From a virus: a stretch of 36,555 nt of DNA. The position numbers and the translations under genes were made by a program. The stretch spans positions 1 through 36,555 of the IMG/VR virus record IMGVR_UViG_3300044998_000785; one strand, 5' to 3'. Below the pieces are notes generated by a model. The model was not told the DNA's origin, searched no databases, and saw only the letters and a program-made list of their open reading frames with translations. Below are positions 1 through 8,477 of the stretch, in pieces; the stretch's first letter is position 1, and every line of letters begins with the position of its first letter.

Positions 1-21
1 TGCAATAAATTCATTTAGGGC

Positions 22-29
22 TATATTTG
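22..29 (+). promoter_or_regulatory. -7 box of the tRNA-Arg promoter
   Basis: TATATTTG matches the Bacteroidetes -7 consensus TAnnTTTG and lies 18 bases before the tRNA. With the usual 19-base spacer the -33 TTG would fall at positions 0-2; the visible bases 1-2 are TG, so the box is cut by the window edge but consistent. Confidence 0.6.
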
Positions 30-47
30 CAGCCCGTTCTACGGAAT

Positions 48-121
48 GGTTCCGTAGCTCAACTGAATAGAGCATCTGACTACGGATCAGAAGGTTACAG
101 GTTTGAATCCTGTCGGGACCA
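48..121 (+). tRNA. tRNA-Arg, anticodon ACG
   Basis: A full cloverleaf can be drawn. The acceptor arms are 48-54 and 114-120 (one U-G wobble), the D stem is GCTC/GAGC, the anticodon stem is TCTGA/TCAGA around the loop CTACGGA (anticodon ACG, read as ICG), and the T stem is ACAGG/CCTGT. The discriminator is A121 and CCA is not encoded, as is common in Bacteroidetes. The D loop has A where G19 is expected, and the T loop has T where C56 is expected, so the elbow pair G19-C56 is replaced by A19-U56. The phage-type integrase gene starts 140 bases downstream, making this tRNA the likely attachment gene. Confidence 0.93.
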
Positions 122-123
122 CT

Positions 124-157
124 AAAAAGCTGTTAATTACTATTAACAGCTTTTTTT
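124..157 (+). terminator. Intrinsic terminator of the tRNA gene
   Basis: An A-rich 5' arm with AGCTGTTAAT pairs with ATTAACAGCT followed by a run of T, directly after the tRNA 3' end. Its symmetry means it may also stop minus-strand transcription. Confidence 0.85.
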
Positions 158-190
158 ATTCTAATAGTCAGATATTTACGATAGAAGTAT

Positions 191-260
191 AACTACACCC
201 AACCAAATAAAATGATTAATAAAAATACATAACTACACCCAAAATACACCCACTACACCC
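191..260 (+). repeat. Short repeats with core TACACCC before the integrase (possible arm-type sites)
   Basis: AACTACACCC occurs at 191-200 and 231-240, TACACCC at 245-251 and ACTACACCC at 252-260, so four copies of TACACCC lie in 70 bases, the last ending at the integrase start codon. Tyrosine integrases of temperate phages bind short arm-type repeats next to the core attachment site. The position between tRNA and integrase fits that role, or self-repression of the gene. This is inference; no matching copies were noticed elsewhere in the window. Confidence 0.45.
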
Positions 261-1469
261 ATGAGTAAAAACAAGTGTACAGCCACAGTAATACTGAGAA
301 AAGATAAGTTCAACCCCAAAAATGGCATGGCACCGGTGGCCATTCAGTTTTTTATAAACGGAACCAGAAAGGTTGTTTCACTAAACATATACATACAGCC
401 TAAGTACTGGGATGAACAAAAAAGAAGAGTAACAGCCGGAGCTGAATCGATGAAAGACTATAATTTAATCATTGAACAGGCATTGGCAAAAGCCAACAAA
501 ATATTTGTTGACTACCATTTAATGGAGAAAGAACTATCAACAAAACAATTTCTAGATGAGTACTCAGGGCAGGCAAACAGAAATGACTTTATTAACTTTA
601 TGGAAACTGAACTGGAAAGGAGGTTAAAGTACGATGTTATTTCAAAGGGAACATATAAAGGTCAGAAGTCCACTCTTACCAAGCTTAAGAAATATAAACG
701 CACGATACTTTTTTCTGAACTAACTCCTGACTTTATTGAAAAGTTTGATGGCTGGCATAAAAGATACTTAGCTGGTAGCTGCGGTAAAAGAGGACGTAAT
801 CAGGTTAATGATTCATTTAATACGCGACAAAAAGCAAAATCACATATACGTACGTACATCAATCTGGCTATACAACGTAATAATGTAAGGATAGACAACC
901 CTTTTAAGGTCATTAAAGTTAAGTCAATTAAGGGCAGTCGTACATTCCTGGAAGTGGATGAATTATTAAAGTTAAACGAATTGTTTGATAATGGTAATAT
1001 AACAATGACAGATAAAGTAACACTTGCAAAATTTCTGTTTGCATGCTTTACAAGTATTCGTGTAAGCGACAGCCAAAGGTTACATGAAATGAGATACTCA
1101 GATGGTTGTATTACATTCATTCCTGTAAAAACACAACGCCTTGGTAAACGTGTAACAATACACTTAAACGAAACTGCCCGTAAATACTATCAGTGGCTAA
1201 AAAAATGTGACTTTGTAAACTACAGCGCAGAGGAAATGAACAGATCTTTAAAACGTATTGCTAAATCCGCTATTATTAATAAAGATATAACTTTTCATGT
1301 TGCCCGGCACACTTTTGCTACCCAATTCATTAGTAATGGTGGTGATGTTGTGGTATTACAGGAAATACTTGGACATAGCGATATAAGGGCAACAATGATT
1401 TATGTGCACATGGCGCGGAATGCTGCAAAGAAACAGATTATGAATATGGATAAGATTTTTAATATATAG
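261..1469 (+). CDS. int: Phage-type tyrosine recombinase (integrase)
   Basis: This 402-residue protein has the layout of Bacteroidetes phage and conjugative-element integrases: an N-terminal arm-binding domain (about 1-90, with the pattern QPKYWDEQKRRV), a SAM-like core-binding domain (about 105-205) and a C-terminal catalytic domain. The expected catalytic residues are R267, K290, H346, R349, H372 and nucleophile Y381 (motifs HVARH and GHSDIRATMIYVH). It would catalyse integration and, with a directionality factor, excision, probably at the adjacent tRNA-Arg. It is the only large gene on the plus strand and faces the last minus-strand phage gene, whose stop lies 6 bases away. No excisionase was recognised. 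Family assignment is firm; the target site is inferred from position. Confidence 0.93.
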   Translation: MSKNKCTATVILRKDKFNPKNGMAPVAIQFFINGTRKVVSLNIYIQPKYWDEQKRRVTAGAESMKDYNLIIEQALAKANKIFVDYHLMEKELSTKQFLDEYSGQANRNDFINFMETELERRLKYDVISKGTYKGQKSTLTKLKKYKRTILFSELTPDFIEKFDGWHKRYLAGSCGKRGRNQVNDSFNTRQKAKSHIRTYINLAIQRNNVRIDNPFKVIKVKSIKGSRTFLEVDELLKLNELFDNGNITMTDKVTLAKFLFACFTSIRVSDSQRLHEMRYSDGCITFIPVKTQRLGKRVTIHLNETARKYYQWLKKCDFVNYSAEEMNRSLKRIAKSAIINKDITFHVARHTFATQFISNGGDVVVLQEILGHSDIRATMIYVHMARNAAKKQIMNMDKIFNI

Positions 1470-1474
1470 TAGAG

Positions 1475-2011
1475 CTAAGGCTTTATTGCAGCATCTGCCA
1501 AAAGCTTAGCAAACTTATAATCATTTGATATGACATAAGCATAAACTATAACTAACCCAACACCAACAACAGGATACAAAACACTAAAACCACTTAGAGC
1601 CGCTACAGTAATTAATGCTGATCCTGATAATGCAGCAACTAATCGAATGTTCAAATTCTTTTTGTAGACATCGGCCGCTTCAGCAAGTTTGTTACGGGCA
1701 TTATAATTATAACTCTTTGTTAGTGGGATACTATCAGCATCATTTATAGACCAACCAATATTTGATTTTATAAATGTTGAATCAGCGTAACTAAGCGTAT
1801 CATTATATTTAAAATAATCTATCGCAAATTTGGGTGCAACTCTGATTTTATTGTTTGTGTCACCATAAATTATAAAGTACAACTCATTCTTGTTTTCTGA
1901 AAGAATTTTAACACGTTCAGGCACGTTATCCTTCAACTTAAGAACGTCTTGCGCATAAATGAATGCGCTAAGACATGACAGGATTATTGTAGCAACTGAT
2001 TTTACTCTCAT
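1475..2011 (-). CDS. Putative exported or membrane protein, possible lysogenic-conversion gene
   Basis: This 178-residue protein is of no recognised family. It starts with a typical signal peptide (about 1-20, ending IYAQD), has a polar middle with several Tyr and Asp residues, and carries two hydrophobic stretches near 124-162 that could form a membrane hairpin. Its start overlaps the end of the upstream lipoprotein gene by four bases (ATGA), so the two are probably translated together. They lie at the end of the phage block beside the integrase, where temperate phages often carry genes that change the host rather than build the particle. That role is inferred from position only. Confidence 0.7.
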   Translation of the reverse strand: MRVKSVATIILSCLSAFIYAQDVLKLKDNVPERVKILSENKNELYFIIYGDTNNKIRVAPKFAIDYFKYNDTLSYADSTFIKSNIGWSINDADSIPLTKSYNYNARNKLAEAADVYKKNLNIRLVAALSGSALITVAALSGFSVLYPVVGVGLVIVYAYVISNDYKFAKLLADAAIKP

Positions 2012-2259
2012 TTACACTCCCACACTACAGTTTCTGTGTACTCAATTGTGTCGCCAACATTGGTAACTTTTTTTACCGATGTATTGTGAATTTCATCGGC
2101 TTTTTCGCACTCCTGATACTCTTTTGTAATTTTAACCGGATATCCTGGTATCGGCCTGTTTGTGATAATTTGTGTATGTTCTTTACAGTTTTTACACTTA
2201 TCGCACGAAGTTGTTGCTAGTGATAATATTACGGCTGTTATTATGATGATGTATTTCAT
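2008..2259 (-). CDS. Small putative lipoprotein
   Basis: This 83-residue protein has a short charged start, a hydrophobic run and the lipobox-like sequence LATTSC, so Cys19 is the likely lipidated residue. The mature part is small and cysteine-rich near its start (CDKCKNCKE) with one Cys close to the end (VVWECK). It lies 34 bases behind the tape measure gene and overlaps the next exported protein. A part in superinfection exclusion or lysis would fit a phage lipoprotein, but nothing in the sequence decides this. Confidence 0.7.
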   Translation of the reverse strand: MKYIIIITAVILSLATTSCDKCKNCKEHTQIITNRPIPGYPVKITKEYQECEKADEIHNTSVKKVTNVGDTIEYTETVVWECK

Positions 2260-2293
2260 GCGGCTAATATATAAAAATCATAATAATTGGAAA

Positions 2294-5200
2294 TTAAGCT
2301 TTAGACTTTATAGAGTTCATCCTCTCTAGCACATCTTCCAACTGATCGTATATGATGGTGCCGTAAAATGGTGTATTAAGTCGTTCTAACAATAACATCA
2401 TCACTGAGTTATTCTGATTGATTAAAGCACTTATACGTTCATCGTTATTTGATGAAGCAGGCAAAGTAACTGGGGCTGTGCTGCCACCATCTTCAAATTG
2501 CCTTGCGCTTATCATAGCTTGAAGTGCACCCATCGTGTTTACCATTTTGGGGTGAGTAAAGAGCCAGTTGGGAATGATAAGCTCAGGGCCCTTTTCACCA
2601 ATTATGCCTAATTGTGGCTTATCAGCTACACCACCACCTGCTATACTACCTACGTAAGTAGTATTGTAAACTTTGCCTGATTGCTGACCCATTGCTTTTA
2701 CTGTGGTACCACCATGAACAAATTCTGGAATAGGCATTGCTGATAACAATCCGAACTTAAAAGTGGCTGCTGCAAGTTTGAAATTGGTGAGTGGGTTTAA
2801 AAAGCCTTGTGCAGCTGCTTTGAATGCCAGAACAGCTAAGTCTATCCCAGCATCAGTAACTGCAGCAATTTTTTGCATGATTGCCATTCTGCGTCTAGAT
2901 TCACGCTCTCTCCTGTTCTGCTCTTCTTGTATTCTGAATTTTTCATTTTCAAAGCGCTGCATCTCACGCAACTCTTTATCATTCTTTTCAGTAGTAAGGC
3001 GGTTTATTTCAGAATTGTACTCAGCTTCTGTCATTTTACCACGTTCTTTTTTAGAATTCAACATGGATATTTCCTGAGCATGAGTGTTTTTTATATTGTT
3101 TAAAGATTGAGAATGAGTACGCTGCTCTGTTTCAAGTCTTAGTCGGCTTGACATTTGCAGAGCAGCCAAATCGTTACTTAATACTGCCTGATAAAATTGT
3201 GATATTGTGGATAATACAGACATCACTTCTGAAGAATAGCTCTGCATGTCAGATATTCTTCTCAACTGTGCATTTTGTTCTATGGCAGCTATATCGGTAT
3301 CATATTTTTCCCAAATTAATCTTCGCTCTTCAGCCGTTAGTTTATCATTTTCGAGCAGCCTGGTGGTTTGTGCCAACAATTTGTCTTTTTCGGCCTGAAT
3401 GCGCTGGTCATCGGTTTTTGCACGTGCCAAGTCCAAATCAGCCTGCAGCATCATTCTGTTAATCTCGGCATCAATACGGTCCTTATGTTCTTTTTTTAAC
3501 GCATCTGTTTTTTCACGCTCCTTGCGTATAAAATCTTTGGCCTCTTTGTCGAGGTTTTTGCTGTTTTCGGCAATCCACTGATCAAGTAAATGGGCTTGTT
3601 CTTTGTATAGCAGCTCCTGCAGCTGCCGCAATTCTTTTGTATGGCCCACTGCTCTGGCCATGAGCTTTTGATACTTAACCTCAACCGCACGTAATTCTTT
3701 TTCATGCTTATCTAATCCATCCTGATAGGTTTTCTCTTGTAAATCTGCAATTTCCTGTTGTAGCTTTTTAAAGTCATCAGCCATTTTTTGAGCGGCTTTT
3801 GCTGCTTTCTTCGCTGCCTCTTCATCTTTTACTGCTCTATCGGCTAGCAGCCCATTCTGTTTATCTTTAAGGAGTTTATCAATATCCTTCATCTTAGCAG
3901 ATAGATCTTGGTATGCCTGTTTTGCTTCTTTTATTTTATCAATATCTCCTGATCTTATAGCCGAATCCATAGTAACTCTCCATCCGCTTCGAATGGTTTT
4001 TTGAATCATAAGTTCTTTTTCCAATTGCTCAACACTCAATTTCTGAATGCTCATCATATACTTAGTTCGTATATTAGCTTTTTCTTCCTCCTTTGCCTTA
4101 AAGTCATCGAAAGCTTTTTGCGCCCTGGCATCTACTTCATCCATAACTTGACTAAAGCCCCCTGACATAAGTAGTTTTACCCCATCAACCATGCCGTTTA
4201 CAGTGGCTAAAAACATTTCACCCAATTTGGCACCAGGACCAGATGTAAACTTAACCCATTGTTTATTTAATTTATCGAGTTCGCCAGCAAGGTTGTTTGA
4301 TTTTATTGCGACTTCATCGTTAATGCTGGCTGTGTCACTGAGTGTTTTATTGGCCAAATCAACACGCTTTTGGAGCAAATCTGTATTGTTTCCCAATTTT
4401 GCAAAAACTTCACTAGCTCCGGCACCGTTTACTTCCAAATCTTCAATCAACTTCGCCAACACAGTGCTTTTTCCGCTGAATTTGCCTGCCCCTTCCATAA
4501 CCTTAACAAAAGCTGCATATAAATCTCTATTGAGAAGGTCGGTGAAATCTTCAATTTTCATACCGGCTACTTCTGCAAAAGTTTCGGTATTGGTGAGCAT
4601 CTTTTTCAGAATTTTACCAATGGCAGTACCACCTCTTTCTGTACTAACGTTTAACTCTTGTAAAGTAGCGGAAAGCCCTAACACTTCTGCAGATGTTAAA
4701 CCAAGCGGTATACCTACGCCACCTATTCGGTTTGCAAAATCGGAGATAACAGGGCTAGTGGCCACACCACTGGCTCCTAGCTCATTTAATGCATTGGCAA
4801 TATGAGCTATGTCAATACCTACATTATCTGATTTTATGTCTGAAAAAACATTTCTCAGCTTACTCATTTCAGCTGCGATGGCTTCTGCATTGCCACCAAA
4901 TTCATCACCGAGCGCTACATTTACTTTATCTACAGCTTGCACAAATCCCAGTATCTGATCCTGAGCGATGCCGAACTGGCCCGCAACTTTAGCCATTTCA
5001 CGAAGTTCGCTTGCGCTGGTGCGTGTATCTATCATGCCTAATGCGCTATTTAGCCTGTCCACTTCATCGGCTGTCATACCGGTGGTTTTGCGCACATCTG
5101 CTAATTGATCGGCTACTTTAGCAGCTGCAGCTACACTGCCAGTAATGTAATCTTTCACACCACCTAGTGCAGAGTTAACAAGGTTGCCGCCAACAACACC

Positions 5201-5617
5201 TGCGGCACCAGCCGCCATTGCGCCTTTCCACTGGCTAAACCATCCACCGGTTTGTTTGGCCTCATTATTAACCCTTCGTATGGCCGCTTCTACTTGCCGT
5301 AAGCGTTGCGATTCATTGCTAGCTGCACGTAGTTCTATTGGCATTTTGTTCAATTCTCTATTAAGCATTTTTTGCTCTTCTTTCAGCTGTTTAAGTGTTG
5401 GACCTAATCTACCGGCCATTTGCCCCTCAAGTTGAACAATTTCCTTCTCTACGCGGCCAAGATCTTCCATGCCCTTCACCCATTCATCAGAACCCTGCTT
5501 TAGTTTAGCTGTAGATGTGGCTAATTTGGTTTGCCTTGCATATAGCTTTTCAAGAGCGGCTTCGCCCTGGGCTGAGTCAATAAAAATAGAAATTCTGCGA
5601 TTAACAGTTTGCGACAT
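2294..5617 (-). CDS. Phage tail tape measure protein
   Basis: At 1107 residues this is the longest protein of the window. It begins with a helical region rich in Lys and Glu (about 1-120), then a Gly/Ala-rich hydrophobic stretch (about 130-155, GAMAAGAAGVVGG), then a region typical of phage tape measure proteins (DVRKTTGMTADEVDRLNSA). A very long coiled-coil segment follows (about 500-900, Lys/Glu/Gln/Arg-rich). The C-terminal part has Gly-rich turns (GIIGEKGPELIIPN). Such proteins set tail length and take part in DNA ejection, which indicates a long-tailed, most likely siphovirus-type, particle. It is the first gene of its own unit, behind the late-promoter motif at 5637-5672. Confidence 0.9.
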   Translation of the reverse strand: MSQTVNRRISIFIDSAQGEAALEKLYARQTKLATSTAKLKQGSDEWVKGMEDLGRVEKEIVQLEGQMAGRLGPTLKQLKEEQKMLNRELNKMPIELRAASNESQRLRQVEAAIRRVNNEAKQTGGWFSQWKGAMAAGAAGVVGGNLVNSALGGVKDYITGSVAAAAKVADQLADVRKTTGMTADEVDRLNSALGMIDTRTSASELREMAKVAGQFGIAQDQILGFVQAVDKVNVALGDEFGGNAEAIAAEMSKLRNVFSDIKSDNVGIDIAHIANALNELGASGVATSPVISDFANRIGGVGIPLGLTSAEVLGLSATLQELNVSTERGGTAIGKILKKMLTNTETFAEVAGMKIEDFTDLLNRDLYAAFVKVMEGAGKFSGKSTVLAKLIEDLEVNGAGASEVFAKLGNNTDLLQKRVDLANKTLSDTASINDEVAIKSNNLAGELDKLNKQWVKFTSGPGAKLGEMFLATVNGMVDGVKLLMSGGFSQVMDEVDARAQKAFDDFKAKEEEKANIRTKYMMSIQKLSVEQLEKELMIQKTIRSGWRVTMDSAIRSGDIDKIKEAKQAYQDLSAKMKDIDKLLKDKQNGLLADRAVKDEEAAKKAAKAAQKMADDFKKLQQEIADLQEKTYQDGLDKHEKELRAVEVKYQKLMARAVGHTKELRQLQELLYKEQAHLLDQWIAENSKNLDKEAKDFIRKEREKTDALKKEHKDRIDAEINRMMLQADLDLARAKTDDQRIQAEKDKLLAQTTRLLENDKLTAEERRLIWEKYDTDIAAIEQNAQLRRISDMQSYSSEVMSVLSTISQFYQAVLSNDLAALQMSSRLRLETEQRTHSQSLNNIKNTHAQEISMLNSKKERGKMTEAEYNSEINRLTTEKNDKELREMQRFENEKFRIQEEQNRRERESRRRMAIMQKIAAVTDAGIDLAVLAFKAAAQGFLNPLTNFKLAAATFKFGLLSAMPIPEFVHGGTTVKAMGQQSGKVYNTTYVGSIAGGGVADKPQLGIIGEKGPELIIPNWLFTHPKMVNTMGALQAMISARQFEDGGSTAPVTLPASSNNDERISALINQNNSVMMLLLERLNTPFYGTIIYDQLEDVLERMNSIKSKA

Positions 5618-5636
5618 TGGGCATATAAATTATACC

Positions 5637-5672
5637 CAAATTTTGCCATAAAAATCAGTGTTATAAAGGACA
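5637..5672 (-). promoter_or_regulatory. Phage late-type promoter before the tape measure gene
   Basis: Read on the minus strand: TGTCCTTTA (5672-5664), 19 bases, then AAAATTTG (5644-5637). The same arrangement precedes four other phage units. The -7 half resembles the host box TAnnTTTG, while the upstream half replaces the host TTG. The start codon of the tape measure gene is 20 bases beyond the -7 box. Confidence 0.65.
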
Positions 5673-5673
5673 G

Positions 5674-5979
5674 TTATAACAACATAACTATGCCACCCGG
5701 TTTATATTCCGCCATTGGATTATTATCTGTATCCATCACTCGAAAAGGCAAATCATTGCCGTTGTTTTTTAGAATAAAGTATTGGGATAAGCTATGCACA
5801 TAGTTTCTACGAAAAGTAGCATCTTTTTCATGCCAACAGAATGTATGCAGATAAAATGTATCAGCATCTAGTTTTATCATATTAGCAGCCATTAGTGTAT
5901 CTATATTCCTAACATTATCAACCAGCTTATTAACTGCGGGCTCTGTAAGTAATTGTTTTTGGCTTTTGCTAAATATCAT
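5674..5979 (-). CDS. Unknown small phage protein, tail region
   Basis: This 101-residue protein is not assigned to a family. It is mixed alpha/beta by composition, with a stretch LHTFCWHEKDATFRRNY in the middle and a C-terminal GGIVMLL. It lies between a virion-morphogenesis-like gene and the tape measure gene and is the last gene of the unit that starts at 15789. By position it could be a tail assembly factor. Its stop is directly followed by the promoter of the tape measure gene. Confidence 0.65.
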   Translation of the reverse strand: MIFSKSQKQLLTEPAVNKLVDNVRNIDTLMAANMIKLDADTFYLHTFCWHEKDATFRRNYVHSLSQYFILKNNGNDLPFRVMDTDNNPMAEYKPGGIVMLL

Positions 5980-5988
5980 ATTTCAAAA

Positions 5989-6372
5989 CTAACGAATGTG
6001 AATATTTTTTACAATCATATCTGCTTTTGTTTTTGCGACATGCTCTGCCAGTGCGTTTATGTTTTTATCAATAACCGGGTTAAAAAATGGCTTAGGTATT
6101 CTGCCAAAGTTGGATGACTGACCTGCTCGGCTAATTGGCCATCCACGGCCTACACCTTTATGCACATATACCAGCACACGGCTTATGTGAAATGATGCTC
6201 TGTTTATCTCACCTAATTTATCTTTACCAAATCCCGAGCGTAATGTGCGTGTGTGCTCGCCCTGGTTAATTTGCATGCGTTGCATCTCCTGACGCATATT
6301 TTTAGATGTACTTCTGCCCCACTTTACAATACCGGCATTGTATTCTTCTAATAGTTTGTAATTGTTGCTCAT
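5989..6372 (-). CDS. Putative phage virion morphogenesis (gp10-like) protein
   Basis: This 127-residue basic protein begins with a helical segment with many Met, Gln and Arg residues. It has a central GVGRGWPISRAGQ loop and a C-terminal pattern (PFFNPVIDKNINALAEHV) like that of head-tail joining or tail-completion proteins of the HK97 gp10 type, where a proline-rich 'PFxxPA' motif precedes the last helix. It overlaps the upstream tail gene by four bases (ATGA). The family call rests on this motif and on position among tail genes, so it is tentative. Confidence 0.5.
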   Translation of the reverse strand: MSNNYKLLEEYNAGIVKWGRSTSKNMRQEMQRMQINQGEHTRTLRSGFGKDKLGEINRASFHISRVLVYVHKGVGRGWPISRAGQSSNFGRIPKPFFNPVIDKNINALAEHVAKTKADMIVKNIHIR

Positions 6373-8477
6373 AGTTTATAGATGTCCATGGTTACTTTAA
6401 CCAGCTCTGCTGCTGTTTTATTACTTACACTAAAATCAAGGGTATGTGTTATATAATTAATACTTTCTATGCGTACCGGACGATTATCATCGAAACTTAA
6501 TACATCTTCGGGCTTCATTAATGTTTCAAACTGGAATGGTCTTGTATTTTTCAGAAAATCAAGATAGGGTTGTGCATACCTTGAATGTATACCTATATCT
6601 GTGTCATATTTTAGTGTATTATCGCCTATCTCATTGTTTTGTGCATCACGATTGTGATAGCTGGCAAATGGGTATTTTCGGTTGGTTGTGTCGTTTTGCA
6701 GTCCGTACCAAAACGCAAGCCTACCCTTAAATGTGTGTTCATCCTGAGATTGCTCTTTAACTTTTGCCGCCTGTTTAAGTTCCGGAAGCAATATCTCACT
6801 TTCACCATCGGTTTCGCGGCTCATGAGGATAGGTGATAGTGCCGGTTTTATAGTGACAGCTGCATTGCCTTTTCTAAAATTTAACTGACCATCGCAAAAA
6901 TATACCCATGTGGTTGTTAGCGTTTGAGGATTAACCATTGCAGTATAGTAGCTATCAATTTCCTGAACATAACGTATATCAGCTTGTTCATTATCTGTAG
7001 CCGGAAGTGCTCCAATATTTGATACAGGGGGTTTTAACTTTTGCTTGACGTACGTTTTTATTCTTTCATTTACCAACTGATCGTTTGTGTCATATTGATA
7101 ATGCAGGTCAAAACCTTCACTGTATTTTTGATTTGTTTCATAACCATATTTTTTAATTACTGAGCCGGTTAAATCAAGCGGATTATTGTGTTGTATGATT
7201 TCGGCAAATGGTTTGGTTATTATTTTATTATATCGATAATCAATAGTGTAATTCTGATAGAATAACTGTTTAATACCCATTAAAAACTCCTCTATGGTCA
7301 TATCAGGCATACTGCACCTCAAATCGATATAATTTGGCGATTGCTGCCATTCTGTATAATCTTTAGGAGTGAGCATGCCATTTGTAATGAGCAGCAAATC
7401 GGCCAGTGTTGTTTTAAACAGATCGTACTCGATTGAATATTTAGTTGTACGTTGAATTGCTGCAAATATTTCACTGATAAACGGGCAAACAGATATTGCA
7501 AAATATCTGTAACCGAACCATTCCACCAGTCCATAAGTTGTAGTGTCCTGGAATGAATATTCTTGTGCAGCAAAGTCCCAACGGTTGTATTTATTTTCAA
7601 GCGGATTGGTAGACTCAACACCGGTGTGCATTGTGTTCTTTATGAGTGGAAAGCGGTACGGAATTTTCCCAAAAGTATCTTCATACCAGCTCCCATACTC
7701 CTCATTAACCAATGCATTGGCGTGTTCTTGCGTCAGATAATCAAAGGTATTGTTAAGACATTTGATAATTAATCGCTCTTTAGTAAGCTGGTCGGCAATA
7801 CTTTGCGGACCAACCATGCTGTTTGTAGTACCAATCGCCAAAAATGTGAAAACCCACTCACCAGACAGATTGGGTGTAGGACCGCTTAGTACGCTTAACT
7901 GCATACCTGTTATTGAAGTTTTACTATTGGCATCGTCTATAAAATTCTGAATGGTATCAGCAACATTACCTGCCCATGCTGCAAACCAGGTAGTGCTGTA
8001 TGATGCGGAAACGCCATCTACATTATAACTAATACCACCAGGGTTGTCTATTGTATATTCAGCAATGTAGTAAGGCCTAATTTCATCGAACAAACTGAAT
8101 GAATTCCACTTGCCAAAATCAAGCTCACGCATAGGTGTGCTTAGTATTTGGCGAATGGTTTTATCGATGCCTGAGTATAAATTGCAATCGAATGCTCCTG
8201 TATAGTATTTTTTCACTTCAATAATTCCGTTCATCCAGAAGTTGCCAAACAAATAAAATTCACAGCTGAACTCTATGTTTAATGATGTGCTTACTTCAGG
8301 CAAGTTGATAAAGCCTAACGTTTTTATGTTTTTAGGTGTATCTGGCAGCCGAAAGGGGAAGCTGTATAATACCGGTACAACCGAGCTGCTAAATAATGTG
8401 GTTTCTTTTTTAAACCTTATTGTTACATCATCGAGTTCAAGGAATGTTCCGTTAATTTTAATAGCAATGTTATTCAT
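6369..8477 (-). CDS. Large putative tail-tip or baseplate protein
   Basis: This 702-residue protein is rich in aromatic residues and beta-strand patterns, with no signal peptide or coiled coil. The N-terminal 120 residues (INGTFLELDDVTIRF, then PFRLPDTPKNIKTLG) recall the first domain of tail-tip/hub proteins in Bacteroidetes siphophages; the middle part is long and without recognised motifs. It overlaps both neighbours (8 bases with the upstream 531-residue gene, 4 with the downstream gene). It lies before the tape measure gene, whereas in lambda-like phages the tip proteins follow it. A tail structural role is likely; the exact position in the tail is inference. Confidence 0.55.
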   Translation of the reverse strand: MNNIAIKINGTFLELDDVTIRFKKETTLFSSSVVPVLYSFPFRLPDTPKNIKTLGFINLPEVSTSLNIEFSCEFYLFGNFWMNGIIEVKKYYTGAFDCNLYSGIDKTIRQILSTPMRELDFGKWNSFSLFDEIRPYYIAEYTIDNPGGISYNVDGVSASYSTTWFAAWAGNVADTIQNFIDDANSKTSITGMQLSVLSGPTPNLSGEWVFTFLAIGTTNSMVGPQSIADQLTKERLIIKCLNNTFDYLTQEHANALVNEEYGSWYEDTFGKIPYRFPLIKNTMHTGVESTNPLENKYNRWDFAAQEYSFQDTTTYGLVEWFGYRYFAISVCPFISEIFAAIQRTTKYSIEYDLFKTTLADLLLITNGMLTPKDYTEWQQSPNYIDLRCSMPDMTIEEFLMGIKQLFYQNYTIDYRYNKIITKPFAEIIQHNNPLDLTGSVIKKYGYETNQKYSEGFDLHYQYDTNDQLVNERIKTYVKQKLKPPVSNIGALPATDNEQADIRYVQEIDSYYTAMVNPQTLTTTWVYFCDGQLNFRKGNAAVTIKPALSPILMSRETDGESEILLPELKQAAKVKEQSQDEHTFKGRLAFWYGLQNDTTNRKYPFASYHNRDAQNNEIGDNTLKYDTDIGIHSRYAQPYLDFLKNTRPFQFETLMKPEDVLSFDDNRPVRIESINYITHTLDFSVSNKTAAELVKVTMDIYKL

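Noticed and set aside
4191-4805. Plus-strand frame of 204 codons opposite the tape measure gene
   Set aside because: Composition mirrors the coiled-coil gene on the other strand; no independent support.
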